Positions 55,841-64,000 of a DNA stretch of 64,000 nt are shown one piece after another. The position numbers and the translations under genes are program-made. Below the pieces are notes generated by a model, which was given only the letters and a program-made list of their open reading frames with translations, was not told the origin of the DNA and made no database searches. Location of the stretch: NCBI RefSeq assembly GCF_021532615.1, contig NZ_JAKGAQ010000003.1:310001-374000 (forward strand), in the 5' to 3' direction. Source of the stretch: Octadecabacter dasysiphoniae (GTDB lineage: Bacteria; Pseudomonadota; Alphaproteobacteria; Rhodobacterales; Rhodobacteraceae). The stretch's first letter is position 1, and every line of letters starts with the position of its first letter.

Positions 55841-56317
55841 TCAAACGGACGCGCTCGCCACTTCGAGGCCGTCAGCGTAAAGGATGTGCTGCTTGTCAAA
55901 CACCAGTTCATAAACGGTCATTGTTGTCGCGTCTTGCTCGGATACGAATTCACCGTCGATCAGGCGCTTGGCCTTTACGGTGGCGACATCGGCACCAAAC
56001 AGCGCCTTTGCGCGCCAGTCGCGGATGTGAACAAGGGTGTCAGGCCCGACGATCATGTCGTCTTGTGGACGGGTATGGCCCAAGGATCCGGCTTTGATCT
56101 GGATAGACGCGACGCGAACGTCTGCGCTGCGCACATCGCGCAAAACAGCCATGCCGCTGTCACGGGTGATAATGCGGTCACCGGCGTTCAGGTGTTCGAC
56201 CGGCAATTCGCCGTCCAGTGTCATAACTGTCGTGCCTGTGGCAAGGCCGGCGACGGTCGCTGACGGCATGGCAACTACAGTGCCGTCCAAAAATTCTTTT
56301 GTTTTTCCCAGGTGCAT
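55841..56317 (-). CDS. Small Hint-domain protein lacking the nucleophile cysteine
   Basis: 158-aa protein made almost wholly of a Hint (hedgehog/intein) domain of the Hint_2 type: GTTVMTLDGELPVEHLNAGDRIITRDSG near 29-56 (GDRIITRDSG is diagnostic), VGPDTLVHIRDWRAKALFG and VYELVFDKQHILYADGLE. The usual CFTPGT start of such domains is replaced by LATGTT, so the nucleophile Cys is missing. In Rhodobacterales such domains usually end large secreted proteins; here it stands alone. An alternative ATG at 56335 adds six residues. Confidence 0.8.
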   Translation of the reverse strand: MHLGKTKEFLDGTVVAMPSATVAGLATGTTVMTLDGELPVEHLNAGDRIITRDSGMAVLRDVRSADVRVASIQIKAGSLGHTRPQDDMIVGPDTLVHIRDWRAKALFGADVATVKAKRLIDGEFVSEQDATTMTVYELVFDKQHILYADGLEVASASV

Positions 56318-56420
56318 GGCGGTTCTCGCTATCATGATTTTTATCTGCCTCAGTGTTTTGCCCTAGAATATGGCAACAAAGCGTTACTGACAGGGCAATT
56401 CTGGTGCCATTGCATGTCAT

Positions 56421-56570
56421 CCCAAAGGTGAGTCTTTTGGGTCACGCCGGACAGACCGTTGAAATGGCCAGAAAACATTGGGCAATTGGCGTCATTTTCC
56501 TCTCGCATCCGGTAAATGTCTTTGTTAGGACGTGCGCATCTGAAGGGAGGGCTTGGCCTTCCCTTTATAA
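56421..56570 (+). ncRNA. Candidate structured small RNA (speculative)
   Basis: In the 259-base gap between the Hint gene and tRNA-Leu, a hairpin CCCAAAG...CTTTTGGG (56421-56441) is followed by a spacer and a strong hairpin, AAGGGAGGGC-TTGGCC-TTCCCTT (about 56543-56566), with a short T-run, just before the tRNA. No coding frame explains it. It could also be just a leader or a terminator relic. Confidence 0.25.
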
Positions 56571-56576
56571 TGAGAT

Positions 56577-56661
56577 GCGGGTGTGGCGGAATTGGTAGAC
56601 GCACCAGATTTAGGTTCTGGCGCCGCAAGGCGTGGGGGTTCGAGTCCCTTCACCCGCACCA
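56577..56661 (+). tRNA. tRNA-Leu (anticodon UAG)
   Basis: 85 bases with 7-bp acceptor stem GCGGGTG/CACCCGC, D-loop with TTGGTAGA, anticodon loop TTTAGGT (anticodon TAG) on the stem CCAGA/TCTGG, long class II variable arm (CGCCGCAAGGCG), T-loop GTTCGAGTC, discriminator A and encoded CCA. The sequence is complete. Confidence 0.97.
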
Positions 56662-56697
56662 TTCCCATTCGTTGAGCGTTCTGATTGAGTGCCCGAT

Positions 56698-57984
56698 ATG
56701 GCCAGCCCGATCATTACGTTCACAAGCACCGGAACCTACGGGGATATCTTGCCGCTTTTGGCGGTCGGGCAGGCCTTGCAGGGGCGCGGCGCGCAGGTGC
56801 GGTTCGGGGTACAGGCCGGTCATGTTCCATTGATCCAAGCGGCGGGGTTTGAGGCCACGCGAATTTTGCCAGGTATGGACGAGATTTGCGCAGGCCTCGG
56901 CATTACTGTGCCCGAATTGATCGGCCCGTTGATGAACAAGCCTGAATACCTTTTCCGCAACATCTGGATTCCCTACCTTCAACAGACGGTCGAGGCCGTG
57001 CGCGCCATGGCCGTTGGCAGTGATCTGATCGCGGGCACGTTCCAGACGGCGGCGGGCCCGTTGATTGCCGAACAGATGAATGTTCCGTTTGTGCCGCTGT
57101 TTTTGCAGCCCCTTGCGCTGATGGCACCCAATGATCCGCCTGTCGGGCGGGGGCTGTGGATGTTTCGCCAGTCGCCGTCGGGTGTTGGGGTGACGTGGAA
57201 CCGTGCGATGCGGCGCGTTTTCAACATGCATTTCAAGCTGCATTATGGGCGTGCATTTAACGCCGTGCGGGCTGATCTGGGTTTGCCCGCCGCACAGTCC
57301 GCGCCCTATTTCGGGTATGAGCCCTTTATTGATCAGGCGTTGTGTTTGTACCCAAGGGCCCTGCATCGCGCTGACCCTGAACATACATTGCATTTGGATT
57401 TTACCGGGTTCTGTTTCGGAAAGGCCCCCAAGGCGTTGCATTCTGCTGAAGAAACACGGTTCGCGGCCTTTATGGCGGCGGGGGACGCGCCTGTCGTTGT
57501 CACGCTGGGGTCGATTGCCCAGCAGGTGCGAGGGCGATTTTATGAAACCGCGCTTGAAGCTGCACGCGCGGTGGGCAAGCGGGTGGTTTTGCTGACGGGC
57601 GCTGATTGGGACGGCAGCGTGCAGGGTGATGATGTGTTTGTGGCCGAGTATCTTAATCATGAAACCGCCTTTGCGGGGGCGTGTGCTGTTGTGCACCACG
57701 GCGGTGTCGGCACATGGGGGGAGGCGCTGCGCGCAGGGTTCCCACAGGTTGTTGTGCCGTTTGGAACGGACCAGCCGGACAATGCCGCGCGCACCCGTGA
57801 CATGGGCGTTGGGGTCGGCCTGCCTGCGGCCACTGTGAACGTCGCAAATCTGACGGCGGCGCTGCACCGCGTTCTGGATGATCCGGCCATTTCACGCACC
57901 GCACAGACCCACGCAGAGGGGCTGAAAAACATGGACGGCGCAGCGCGCGCGGCAGATATTTTGCTGGCCCGTCTGGCCCGCTAA
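56698..57984 (+). CDS. Glycosyltransferase family 1 (UDP-glycosyltransferase-like)
   Basis: 428-aa GT-B enzyme. The N-terminal domain opens with ITFTSTGTYGDILPLLAVG; the nucleotide-sugar domain has PVVVTLGSIAQQ, VVHHGGVGTWGEALRAG and VVPFGTDQPDNAARTRDMG, the signature of the UGT/MurG-like clan acting on small lipophilic acceptors (sterols, macrolides, rhamnolipids). The acceptor here is unknown. ATG at 56698 chosen over GTG at 56689. It lies 36 bases after tRNA-Leu. Confidence 0.9.
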   Translation: MASPIITFTSTGTYGDILPLLAVGQALQGRGAQVRFGVQAGHVPLIQAAGFEATRILPGMDEICAGLGITVPELIGPLMNKPEYLFRNIWIPYLQQTVEAVRAMAVGSDLIAGTFQTAAGPLIAEQMNVPFVPLFLQPLALMAPNDPPVGRGLWMFRQSPSGVGVTWNRAMRRVFNMHFKLHYGRAFNAVRADLGLPAAQSAPYFGYEPFIDQALCLYPRALHRADPEHTLHLDFTGFCFGKAPKALHSAEETRFAAFMAAGDAPVVVTLGSIAQQVRGRFYETALEAARAVGKRVVLLTGADWDGSVQGDDVFVAEYLNHETAFAGACAVVHHGGVGTWGEALRAGFPQVVVPFGTDQPDNAARTRDMGVGVGLPAATVNVANLTAALHRVLDDPAISRTAQTHAEGLKNMDGAARAADILLARLAR

Positions 57985-58105
57985 GGATCGCCGCGCGCGT
58001 TAAGGGCTTTTCGCCTTGCGCCATGTGGGGGTGGGCACTAGAAGGGCCGTTGATTTTGACCGCCGCGGACGCCTCTGCGGCCCCTATGCGATGGACAAGG
58101 ACGAC

Positions 58106-59437
58106 ATGCAGGTCACAGAGACACTGAACGACGGATTGAAGCGCGGCTATGAGATCACCGTGACAGCGGCCGAATTGGACGCGACTGTTATGGACAAGCT
58201 GAAAGAAGCCCAGCCAGAAGTCGAAATGAAGGGCTTTCGCAAGGGCAAAGTCCCGATGGCGATGATGAAAAAGCAGTTTGGCCCAAAGGTTCTGGGCGAA
58301 GCGATGCAAGAATCCGTCGACGGCGCGATGAACAAGCACCTCGAAGAATCCGGCGATCGCCCCGCGATGCAGCCCGAGATGAAGATGACCAACGAAGACT
58401 GGAAAGAGGGCGACGATGTTGTCGTATCTGTTTCTTACGAAGCGTTGCCTGATGTTCCTGAGGTCGATTTTTCCGGTATCAAACTGGAAAAAATGGTTGT
58501 GAAGCCTGACGACGCGTCCGTGGAAGAGGCGCTCGCGTCTTTGGCTGAGACCGCACAGAACTTTGAAGACCGCAAAAAAGGTTCAAAGGCGAAAGACGGC
58601 GATCAGGTGATCTTTGATTTCCTTGGTAAAGTCGACGGCGAAGCGTTTGAAGGTGGTGCCGCAGAAGGTCACGCGCTTGTTCTGGGGTCCAACCAGTTTA
58701 TCCCCGGTTTCGAAGAAGGTCTTGTTGGCGTCAAAGCTGGCGATGAGATCAACGTCGATGTGACATTCCCGGAAGAATACAACGCCGAGCACCTTGCGGG
58801 CAAAGCGGCAGTGTTCGAATGCAAAATCCACAACGTTCAGGAGCCTAAGACGGCCGAGATCGATGATGAGATGGCAAAGCAGTTCGGCGCCGAAGACCTT
58901 GCAGGTCTGAAAGGCCAGATCACTGAAAAGCTGCAGGAAGAATATGCTGGCGCGGCCCGTGCGGTCACCAAGCGTGGCCTTCTGGATGCTTTGGACAAGA
59001 AGGTATCGTTTGAGCTGCCACCGTCCTTGGTTGAAGCAGAAGCCGGCCAGATTGCCCACCAACTGTGGCACGAAGACAACCCAGAGGTTGAAGGCCACGA
59101 TCACCCAGAGATCGACACAACGCCAGAGCACACAAAGCTGGCCGAGCGTCGCGTGAAGCTGGGCCTGTTCTTGGCTGAGATCGGCCAGAAGGCTGAGATT
59201 CAGGTGTCCGACGCTGAATTCACCCAAGCGGTCATGAACCAAGCGCGCCAATACGGCAACCAAGCGCGTCAGTTCTTTGAATTTGTTCAGCAGAACCCAC
59301 AGATGCAGCAGCAGATCCGCGCACCTTTGTTTGAAGACAAGGTCGTCGATCACATCATTGATGGAGCGTCTTTGACAGAAAAAGAAGTGTCCAAGGACGA
59401 TCTGCAAAAGGCTGTTGAGGCCCTCGAAGACGAATAA
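58106..59437 (+). CDS. tig: Trigger factor
   Basis: 443-aa ribosome-bound chaperone and prolyl isomerase. The ribosome-docking motif is GFRKGKVP (about 45-52). An FKBP-like domain follows (about 150-240, [15 protein letters not shown] and [14 protein letters not shown]), then a long helical C-terminal chaperone domain. ATG 58106 has AAGGA seven bases upstream; an earlier in-frame start is less likely. Confidence 0.96.
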   Translation: MQVTETLNDGLKRGYEITVTAAELDATVMDKLKEAQPEVEMKGFRKGKVPMAMMKKQFGPKVLGEAMQESVDGAMNKHLEESGDRPAMQPEMKMTNEDWKEGDDVVVSVSYEALPDVPEVDFSGIKLEKMVVKPDDASVEEALASLAETAQNFEDRKKGSKAKDGDQVIFDFLGKVDGEAFEGGAAEGHALVLGSNQFIPGFEEGLVGVKAGDEINVDVTFPEEYNAEHLAGKAAVFECKIHNVQEPKTAEIDDEMAKQFGAEDLAGLKGQITEKLQEEYAGAARAVTKRGLLDALDKKVSFELPPSLVEAEAGQIAHQLWHEDNPEVEGHDHPEIDTTPEHTKLAERRVKLGLFLAEIGQKAEIQVSDAEFTQAVMNQARQYGNQARQFFEFVQQNPQMQQQIRAPLFEDKVVDHIIDGASLTEKEVSKDDLQKAVEALEDE

Positions 59438-59461
59438 GTCTGACAGACCAAACGCATTGGA

Positions 59462-59489
59462 AAGCCGCCCCCATTGGGGCGGCTTTTTT
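59462..59489 (+). terminator. Intrinsic terminator of tig
   Basis: AAGCCGCCCC and GGGGCGGCTT pair around CATT and run into TTTTTT, 25 bases after the tig stop. Confidence 0.92.
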
Positions 59490-59620
59490 CGTTTGTGATC
59501 GAAAAGATGCAAAAACCTATGGAAAACCTGACCTAAAAGACAGGATTTTGGTCTGGGCGGATCGTGCGAGCTTCGCTTACCCTTACGTCACATTTTAAGA
59601 CGATTACATTGGGGAACAAT

Positions 59621-60094
59621 ATGAAGGCTTTGTTTTTAACAGTATTGGGGATGGTGGGATTCGCAGGGGCGGCGCAGGCCTGCCCGAACTGGAACCTGAA
59701 CCCGACCTACGGCAGCTATAACCTGAGCGCGGGGCAAATGCGATCACCGCAAACCTTGTCCTTGCAGGCGAGGGGTAACAACTATGTTTGGGATTGCAGC
59801 AATGTGAACCCGCAGACAGATCAGGGCGCCGGTTACTTTACGTCTCAGCCGAATGCGCGGTTTTTCATCAGCGGCATCGAAGGAAACCGCTTGGTGATTT
59901 CAGTGCACAGCAATTGTGACAGCGCGCTGTTGATCAATACAGGCACGGCGACGTGGTACTACGATGATGATGACGCGGGCAATCTGGACCCGCAGATCGT
60001 TTTGACGCGCCCGCGCAGTGGCCAGATTGATGTTTGGGTCGGTACGTACGACGGTGCTGTGTGTGACGCGGTTCTGGCGTTGCAGGCGCGCTAA
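59621..60094 (+). CDS. Small secreted four-cysteine protein, copy A
   Basis: 157-aa protein with a signal peptide (MKALFLTVLGMVGFAGAAQA) cleaved before CPNW. The mature part has four cysteines (CPNW, WDCSN, HSNCDS, AVCDA), a likely beta-rich fold, and WYYDDDD plus DVWVGTY near the end. It is related to the next gene: the four cysteines, the central SGIEGNRLVISV segment and the VWVG motif line up. GGGGA lies six bases before the ATG. Function unknown. Confidence 0.82.
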   Translation: MKALFLTVLGMVGFAGAAQACPNWNLNPTYGSYNLSAGQMRSPQTLSLQARGNNYVWDCSNVNPQTDQGAGYFTSQPNARFFISGIEGNRLVISVHSNCDSALLINTGTATWYYDDDDAGNLDPQIVLTRPRSGQIDVWVGTYDGAVCDAVLALQAR

Positions 60095-60113
60095 GACAAT
60101 CGACTGTTCTGGC

Positions 60114-60146
60114 AAAGGCCGTCCCGTACATCGGGGCGGCCTTTTG
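60114..60146 (+). terminator. Intrinsic terminator after secreted protein A
   Basis: AAAGGCCGTCCCG and CGGGGCGGCCTTTT pair across a short loop, ending in TTTTG; it separates the two secreted-protein genes. Confidence 0.8.
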
Positions 60147-60204
60147 TGTCTGCTAACGCATTTGTGTTGGTGCGTTTGCGCGGGTTGGCGTTACCGTTGG
60201 GGTC

Positions 60205-60681
60205 ATGATTAAGTTGTCCGCTTTGTTTGCCATTTTGGTCGCGCCCGCCTTCGCGTCTTGCCCTGATCCGACACGACAGGAGGGGGCTGTTTACAATGCA
60301 ACCGGGGCTGAGCTGTTGGCGCCACGCACATTTGCTGTCACGGCCGGGGGCGGGCTGCCGGTTCCGTGTGTGGATTTTGTTGATGCGGACCCGAGCCTGC
60401 TGCGCGAAGAATTGGTCGGGTTCATGTCAGGTGAACCGACCGCCGTGATCGAGCTGGAGGGCATGGCCCCCCATATCCTGACCGTATCTGCGCGCGCTGA
60501 ATGTGGTCCTGTCCTGACGGTCCACGCATCAGACGGGCAATGGTATTTCGGCGAATTTAGTGATGCAGGGCAGGCGGTGACGTTGTGGGGTGCACCGGAT
60601 GGGCCGCTGCGGGTTTGGGTTGGATCAACCACCTTGGCCCAGTGCGAGGGCGCATTTACGTTAGAGACGTTTGATCGCTAA
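60205..60681 (+). CDS. Small secreted four-cysteine protein, copy B
   Basis: 158-aa protein with a signal peptide ending before CPDP (MIKLSALFAILVAPAFAS). Four cysteines in matching places (SCPDP, VPCVD, AECGP, AQCEG), LEGMAPHILTVSA, WYFGEFSDA and RVWVGST align with copy A. Divergence is high, so the duplication is old. No clear ribosome site beyond TTGGGG. Function unknown. Confidence 0.78.
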   Translation: MIKLSALFAILVAPAFASCPDPTRQEGAVYNATGAELLAPRTFAVTAGGGLPVPCVDFVDADPSLLREELVGFMSGEPTAVIELEGMAPHILTVSARAECGPVLTVHASDGQWYFGEFSDAGQAVTLWGAPDGPLRVWVGSTTLAQCEGAFTLETFDR

Positions 60682-60683
60682 CG

Positions 60684-60715
60684 AAAAAGGCCGCCCCAAA
60701 AAGGAGCGGCCTTAA
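60684..60715. terminator. Bidirectional terminator between secreted protein B and rplI
   Basis: GGCCGCCCC and GGAGCGGCC pair around AAAAA. On the minus strand the stem is followed by TTTTTCG, fitting termination of rplI; on the plus strand the T-run is weak. Confidence 0.8.
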
Positions 60716-60737
60716 ATCTTTGAACCTGAAAGACTGT

Positions 60738-61361
60738 TTAGTCTTCGTCAGATGCGTCGTCAGCGGCAGGCGCTGGTGCGTCGTCATCACCAAAGTCGTC
60801 CATACCAGCAGCGCCGATATCATCGAACAGCTCCTGGATTTCGAACTCAGCTTCTGCCTCTGCTTCTGCGGCCAGTTCGGCGACAGATTTGCCAGCGGCC
60901 TGAAGTTCAGCTTCTTCGGCGGAACGGGCGACGTTCAGCTTGATCGTTGCTGTGACTTCCGGGTGCAGAACGACGGACACATCGTGGATGCCCAGTTCTT
61001 TGATCGGTTCGATCAGCGCGACCTGCTTGCGGTCAACCGTAAAGCCAGCGGCGGTTGCTGCTTCTGCGGCGTCACGTGTTGTGACAGAGCCGTACAAGTT
61101 GCCACCATCGGACGCAGAGCGAATCACGACAAATGTCTCGCCGTCGAGTTTGGCCAGCATTGCGTCGGCTTCTTTTTTGGTTTCCAGGTTTTGCGCTTCG
61201 AGTTGCGCTTTCTGGGCCTCAAAAGCTGCCATGTTGTGGTCGTTGACGCGCAGGGCTTTGCCCAGCGGCAACAAGAAGTTGCGTGCGTAACCTGGTTTCA
61301 CAGAGACGACTTCGCCCATCTGACCCAGCTTTGCGACACGTTCTAGAAGGATAACATCCAT
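60738..61361 (-). CDS. rplI: Ribosomal protein L9 with acidic C-terminal extension
   Basis: 207-aa L9. The N-terminal half is canonical ([32 protein letters not shown] region, ends only diagnostic) and the C-terminal domain runs to about 150. About 55 further residues are rich in Ala, Glu and Asp ([37 protein letters not shown]), absent in E. coli (149 aa). Last gene of the rpsF-rpsR-rplI operon. Confidence 0.96.
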   Translation of the reverse strand: MDVILLERVAKLGQMGEVVSVKPGYARNFLLPLGKALRVNDHNMAAFEAQKAQLEAQNLETKKEADAMLAKLDGETFVVIRSASDGGNLYGSVTTRDAAEAATAAGFTVDRKQVALIEPIKELGIHDVSVVLHPEVTATIKLNVARSAEEAELQAAGKSVAELAAEAEAEAEFEIQELFDDIGAAGMDDFGDDDAPAPAADDASDED

Positions 61362-61373
61362 TGGAATTTTCCT

Positions 61374-61601
61374 TTACTTAACGGCGTAAGGCAGCAGGGC
61401 CAAAAACCGTGCGCGTTTGATGGCGCGTGCCAAAGCACGTTGGTTTTTTGCACCGACAGCGGTGATACGGGAAGGTACGATTTTGCCGCGCTCAGAGATG
61501 TAGCGCTGCAGTGTACGTGTGTCTTTGTAGTCGATCTTCGGAGCGTTGTCGCCCTCGAACGGATCGGACTTACGACGGCGGAAAAATGGTTTAGTAGCCA
61601 T
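61374..61601 (-). CDS. rpsR: Ribosomal protein S18
   Basis: 75-aa small-subunit protein with the family core [20 protein letters not shown] and [30 protein letters not shown] (ends diagnostic). It pairs with S6 on the platform. Located between rpsF and rplI with short gaps, as usual. Confidence 0.97.
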   Translation of the reverse strand: MATKPFFRRRKSDPFEGDNAPKIDYKDTRTLQRYISERGKIVPSRITAVGAKNQRALARAIKRARFLALLPYAVK

Positions 61602-61630
61602 GACTTATGGTCCTTTCTTAATCTGATGGA

Positions 61631-61984
61631 TTAGCGGCGTTCGCGGCGGTCTGGACGTTCGTCACGCTTTTGCATCTGCACGGAAGGACCTTCTTCGTGT
61701 GCATCAACTTTAATCGTGAGAACGCGCATGACGTCTTCGTGCAAACGCATCAGACGCTCCATCTCCTGCACGGCTGTTGCCGGTGCATCGGACCGGATAA
61801 AGGCATAGTGGCCTTTGCGGTTCTTGTTGATCTTGTAGGCCATCGTCTTAACGCCCCAGTACTCGGACATGACGACTTTGCCGTCGTTGTCAGCGAGAAC
61901 TGTGGAGAAATGTTCGATGAGGCTTTCTGCTTGCGTGTTGGACAAGTCCTGACGCGCAATCATCACATGCTCGTATAAAGGCAT
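61631..61984 (-). CDS. rpsF: Ribosomal protein S6
   Basis: 117-aa protein with MPLYEHVMIARQDLS at the N-terminus, KINKNRKGHYAFIRS, and an arginine-rich tail (KRDERPDRRERR). ATG at 61984 is preceded by GGAG; a start five codons earlier is less likely. First gene of the operon. Confidence 0.97.
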   Translation of the reverse strand: MPLYEHVMIARQDLSNTQAESLIEHFSTVLADNDGKVVMSEYWGVKTMAYKINKNRKGHYAFIRSDAPATAVQEMERLMRLHEDVMRVLTIKVDAHEEGPSVQMQKRDERPDRRERR

Positions 61985-62160
61985 GAGTACTCCGTTCATT
62001 GATCTCAGCGCATTTCATAGGGCGAGGGTTAATCATCCCGCTCTCGCCCACGAGAGACTGCGCAGTTTATAAAAAGCTGCGGGACAACTCGGGCCTTATA
62101 CAAAGGACGCAGCGAAGGGCAAGCGAAACAGTCATGCAATCGCGCATCGCCGCGCAAAGG

Positions 62161-62176
62161 TTACCAATAGGTTAAC
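62161..62176. promoter_or_regulatory. CtrA-like box
   Basis: TTAC-CAATAGG-TTAAC deviates from TTAA-N7-TTAAC at one base. It lies 85 bases before the plus-strand membrane protein and 177 bases from rpsF. Confidence 0.25.
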
Positions 62177-62260
62177 AGATTCCACGTATTAACCATTTGG
62201 TTGCCCTGATTGTGCCCCAGTTCGCCGTGAAGTTGTGTTTGATCGCACAAGGAGACATTC

Positions 62261-62884
62261 ATGACGGCGCAACCAGACCATACAGACTTTAGCACACGGA
62301 CCGCCGCGGGACCTGAAACAGTTGTTATGCGCCCCAAGGTCGTTGAACATTACTGGGGTTATGAGGTCGCGTCCAATGAACACGTCATAAGCGCTGCCGT
62401 GTTGATGCGGGCGATGTGCGGGTTGCTGACGGTCGCCACGTTTGGTGCAGCAATTGGCGTTTGGTTGGTGCCTGCGATGGCTTTTGTCGGTTCTGCGTTT
62501 GTGTCGAAACTTGTGGTGTCTGTGATGCTTTTGGCTGTGATGGTCGTTTTGGCCCGCATTGCTGCGCGTGGAACACAGGTGCGCGTGCAGGTTGATATGA
62601 CCACGGGAGAGCTGCGCGAGGTCGTGGATGGCCCGTTCGGATCCGTTATCACGTTGGCCAATTACGGCATTGATGCTGTGCAATCGGTGGACATCGTATC
62701 GTCGCGCACGGAACCATCGTTCGGGCAAATCCACGTGCAGATCAGCGGTTTGGGCCCAATTCCAGTGGGGGACGGTGCGATTTTGACACTGCACCCGTTG
62801 CGGGACCGGTTGGCGCAAGACTGCGGAGTTGATCAAGGCGACAGTGCACGGGTTGCCGTTTGGGGTGGGCCTTTGGCGGCCTGA
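62261..62884 (+). CDS. Membrane protein of unknown function, 207 aa
   Basis: AAGGAG precedes the ATG by 7 bases. A soluble N-terminus (VVMRPKVVEHYWGYEV) precedes two membrane segments (about 50-68 and 72-100). A soluble C-terminal part (105-207) has LREVVDGPFGSVITLANYGID and regular strands. I do not recognise the family. A CtrA-like box lies upstream. Confidence 0.75.
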   Translation: MTAQPDHTDFSTRTAAGPETVVMRPKVVEHYWGYEVASNEHVISAAVLMRAMCGLLTVATFGAAIGVWLVPAMAFVGSAFVSKLVVSVMLLAVMVVLARIAARGTQVRVQVDMTTGELREVVDGPFGSVITLANYGIDAVQSVDIVSSRTEPSFGQIHVQISGLGPIPVGDGAILTLHPLRDRLAQDCGVDQGDSARVAVWGGPLAA

Positions 62885-62907
62885 ACTTTACTGATTGCAA
62901 GGATGTG

Positions 62908-62936
62908 CGGCCCCAGAAGTTTCGGGGCCGTTTTTC
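62908..62936 (+). terminator. Intrinsic terminator
   Basis: CGGCCCC and GGGGCCG pair around an 8- to 9-base loop, followed by TTTTTCG, downstream of the unknown membrane protein. Confidence 0.85.
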
Positions 62937-63012
62937 GTGCGAGGGCGCGGCACCACTTGTGTGCGCACTTGGGCTCCGTTACGCCTGTCTCCAACTTAAA
63001 TAGGGGGCGAAA

Positions 63013-63951
63013 ATGAAGGCGTTTGTATTTCCAGGGCAGGGTGCACAGACAATCGGGATGGGGCAGGCGTTGGCCGAAGCGTATCCCGCCGCGCGGGCTG
63101 TGTTTGAAGAAGTGGACGATGCTTTGGGTGAAAAGCTGTCCGATTTGATTTGGACGGGCGACATTGCCGATCTAACGCTGACCAAGAACGCACAACCCGC
63201 ATTGATGGCAACATCGCTGGCGGCGATGCGCGCCCTAGAGACCGAGGGCGTGACCATTGACGCCGCATCCTACGTTGCAGGCCATTCTTTGGGTGAATAT
63301 TCGGCGCTGGCAGCGGCGGGCGCGTTTTCCATCGCAGATACCGCTCGTTTGTTGCGCATTCGCGGCGAAGCCATGCAATTGGCGGTGCCTGTTGGCATTG
63401 GCGCGATGGCCGTGCTGTTGGGCATGGATTTTGAAGGCGCGCAGGCCGTTGCAGCAGAGGCCGCACAGGGCGAGGTGTGCCAAGCCGCCAACGACAATGA
63501 TCCATCCCAAGTGGTGGTGTCCGGTCATAAGGCGGCCGTGGAACGCGCGGTTGAGATTGCAAAGGCGAACGGGGCCAAGCGGGCGATGTTGCTGCCTGTC
63601 AGCGCGCCGTTCCATTCATCCCTGATGGCCCCTGCGGGTGATATCATGGCGGCGGCTTTGGCGGATGTGGCGATGAATGCGCCGTCTGTTCCGTTGATCG
63701 CAAACGTGCGCGCGCAGGCTGTGGACGCCGATGATATCAAGACGCTGTTGGTTGAACAGGTTACCGGATCCGTGCGCTGGCGCGAAAGCGTGATGTGGAT
63801 GGCAGGTGCCGGTGTCACTGAGGCGTGGGAAATTGGTGCCGGTAAGGCGCTATCGGGTATGATCAAGCGGGTGGATCGCAGCATTGCGACCCGCGCAATC
63901 GGGACGCCGGATGATGTTAAGGCGGCGGTTGCCGCGCTGAATGAAGGATAA
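63013..63951 (+). CDS. fabD: Malonyl-CoA:ACP transacylase
   Basis: 312-aa enzyme loading malonate onto acyl carrier protein in fatty acid synthesis. FPGQGAQTIGMG opens the chain; the nucleophile is S92 in GHSLGEYSA; the histidine is in SAPFHSSLM; an arginine lies in RIRGEAMQ. Followed three bases later by fabG. Confidence 0.96.
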   Translation: MKAFVFPGQGAQTIGMGQALAEAYPAARAVFEEVDDALGEKLSDLIWTGDIADLTLTKNAQPALMATSLAAMRALETEGVTIDAASYVAGHSLGEYSALAAAGAFSIADTARLLRIRGEAMQLAVPVGIGAMAVLLGMDFEGAQAVAAEAAQGEVCQAANDNDPSQVVVSGHKAAVERAVEIAKANGAKRAMLLPVSAPFHSSLMAPAGDIMAAALADVAMNAPSVPLIANVRAQAVDADDIKTLLVEQVTGSVRWRESVMWMAGAGVTEAWEIGAGKALSGMIKRVDRSIATRAIGTPDDVKAAVAALNEG

Positions 63952-63954
63952 GAT

Positions 63955-64000
63955 ATGTTTGATTTGACTGGAAAAAATGCGCTGATCACGGGTGCGTCGG
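63955..64000 (+). CDS. fabG: 3-oxoacyl-ACP reductase FabG (start only)
   Basis: ATG at 63955 after AAGGATAAG opens a frame reading MFDLTGKNALITGAS, the cofactor-binding start of short-chain dehydrogenases. Cut by the right edge. The fabD-fabG order supports FabG. Confidence 0.85.
   Translation, partial: MFDLTGKNALITGAS

Noticed and set aside
56650..57867. 405-codon open frame antisense to tRNA-Leu and the glycosyltransferase
   Set aside because: It overlaps a certain tRNA and a clear GT1 gene, with Arg/His/Pro-rich content typical of antisense frames.

Overview
The window looks like chromosomal DNA of a marine alphaproteobacterium of the Rhodobacterales (Roseobacter group). Supporting signs are the M24-type DMSP lyase DddP, a LuxI/LuxR quorum-sensing locus with CtrA-like boxes nearby, a fused SecDF beside a ccmABCDG block, a C-terminally extended ribosomal protein L9, and compact GC-rich DNA with many 4-bp ATGA stop/start overlaps. 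No rRNA, insertion sequence, integrase, phage gene or CRISPR array is visible. The only tRNA is tRNA-Leu(UAG).

Layout. 1-8.1 kb (mostly minus strand): two membrane proteins of unknown role, two more small membrane proteins, mlaF-mlaE-alr as an overlapping operon, dnaB, pyrE and pyrC. 8.2-15 kb: a small membrane protein, an unknown 312-aa protein, glutaryl-CoA dehydrogenase, a MoxR ATPase with its CoxE-type VWA partner, and an Atm1-type ABC exporter. 15-24.5 kb: a two-gene RND efflux operon, then yfgM-like/bamB/der in the order also known from E. coli, and a TspO-like membrane protein. 24.6-37.2 kb: a DUF2235 protein, serS, a pentapeptide-repeat membrane protein of atypical base composition, yajC, a free-standing SecD-like periplasmic domain, secDF, a Mth938-type protein, ccmABCDG and phosphomannomutase.

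37.2-48.9 kb: a dimethylarginine hydrolase, acnA, a DUF1223 protein, a three-gene nitrile hydratase-family enzyme with its beta chain split in two, a solitary fliG, the quorum-sensing block (an HTH-less LuxR homologue divergent from luxR-luxI), purB, DUF6314 and bioY. 48.9-64 kb: an alpha/beta hydrolase-OsmC fusion, an EEP-family protein, dddP, a heme-dependent N-demethylase-like protein, glnBA, a small Hint-domain protein, tRNA-Leu, a GT1 glycosyltransferase, tig, two related small secreted cysteine proteins, rpsF-rpsR-rplI, and the start of a fatty-acid cluster (fabD, fabG cut by the edge).

Most of the window is conserved housekeeping. The most unusual parts are: (1) the HTH-less LuxR homologue, which keeps every ligand-pocket residue and faces luxR-luxI, with a CtrA-type box in the luxI promoter; (2) the secreted SecD-domain protein between yajC and secDF; (3) the thiocyanate-hydrolase-like three-gene layout of the nitrile hydratase family enzyme; (4) two near-matching operator-like palindromes in front of the Atm1 exporter and the RND pump; (5) the pentapeptide gene inserted between serS and yajC; and (6) the pair of related secreted four-cysteine proteins. 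All assignments come from reading the sequence and from knowledge of the families; no database search was run.
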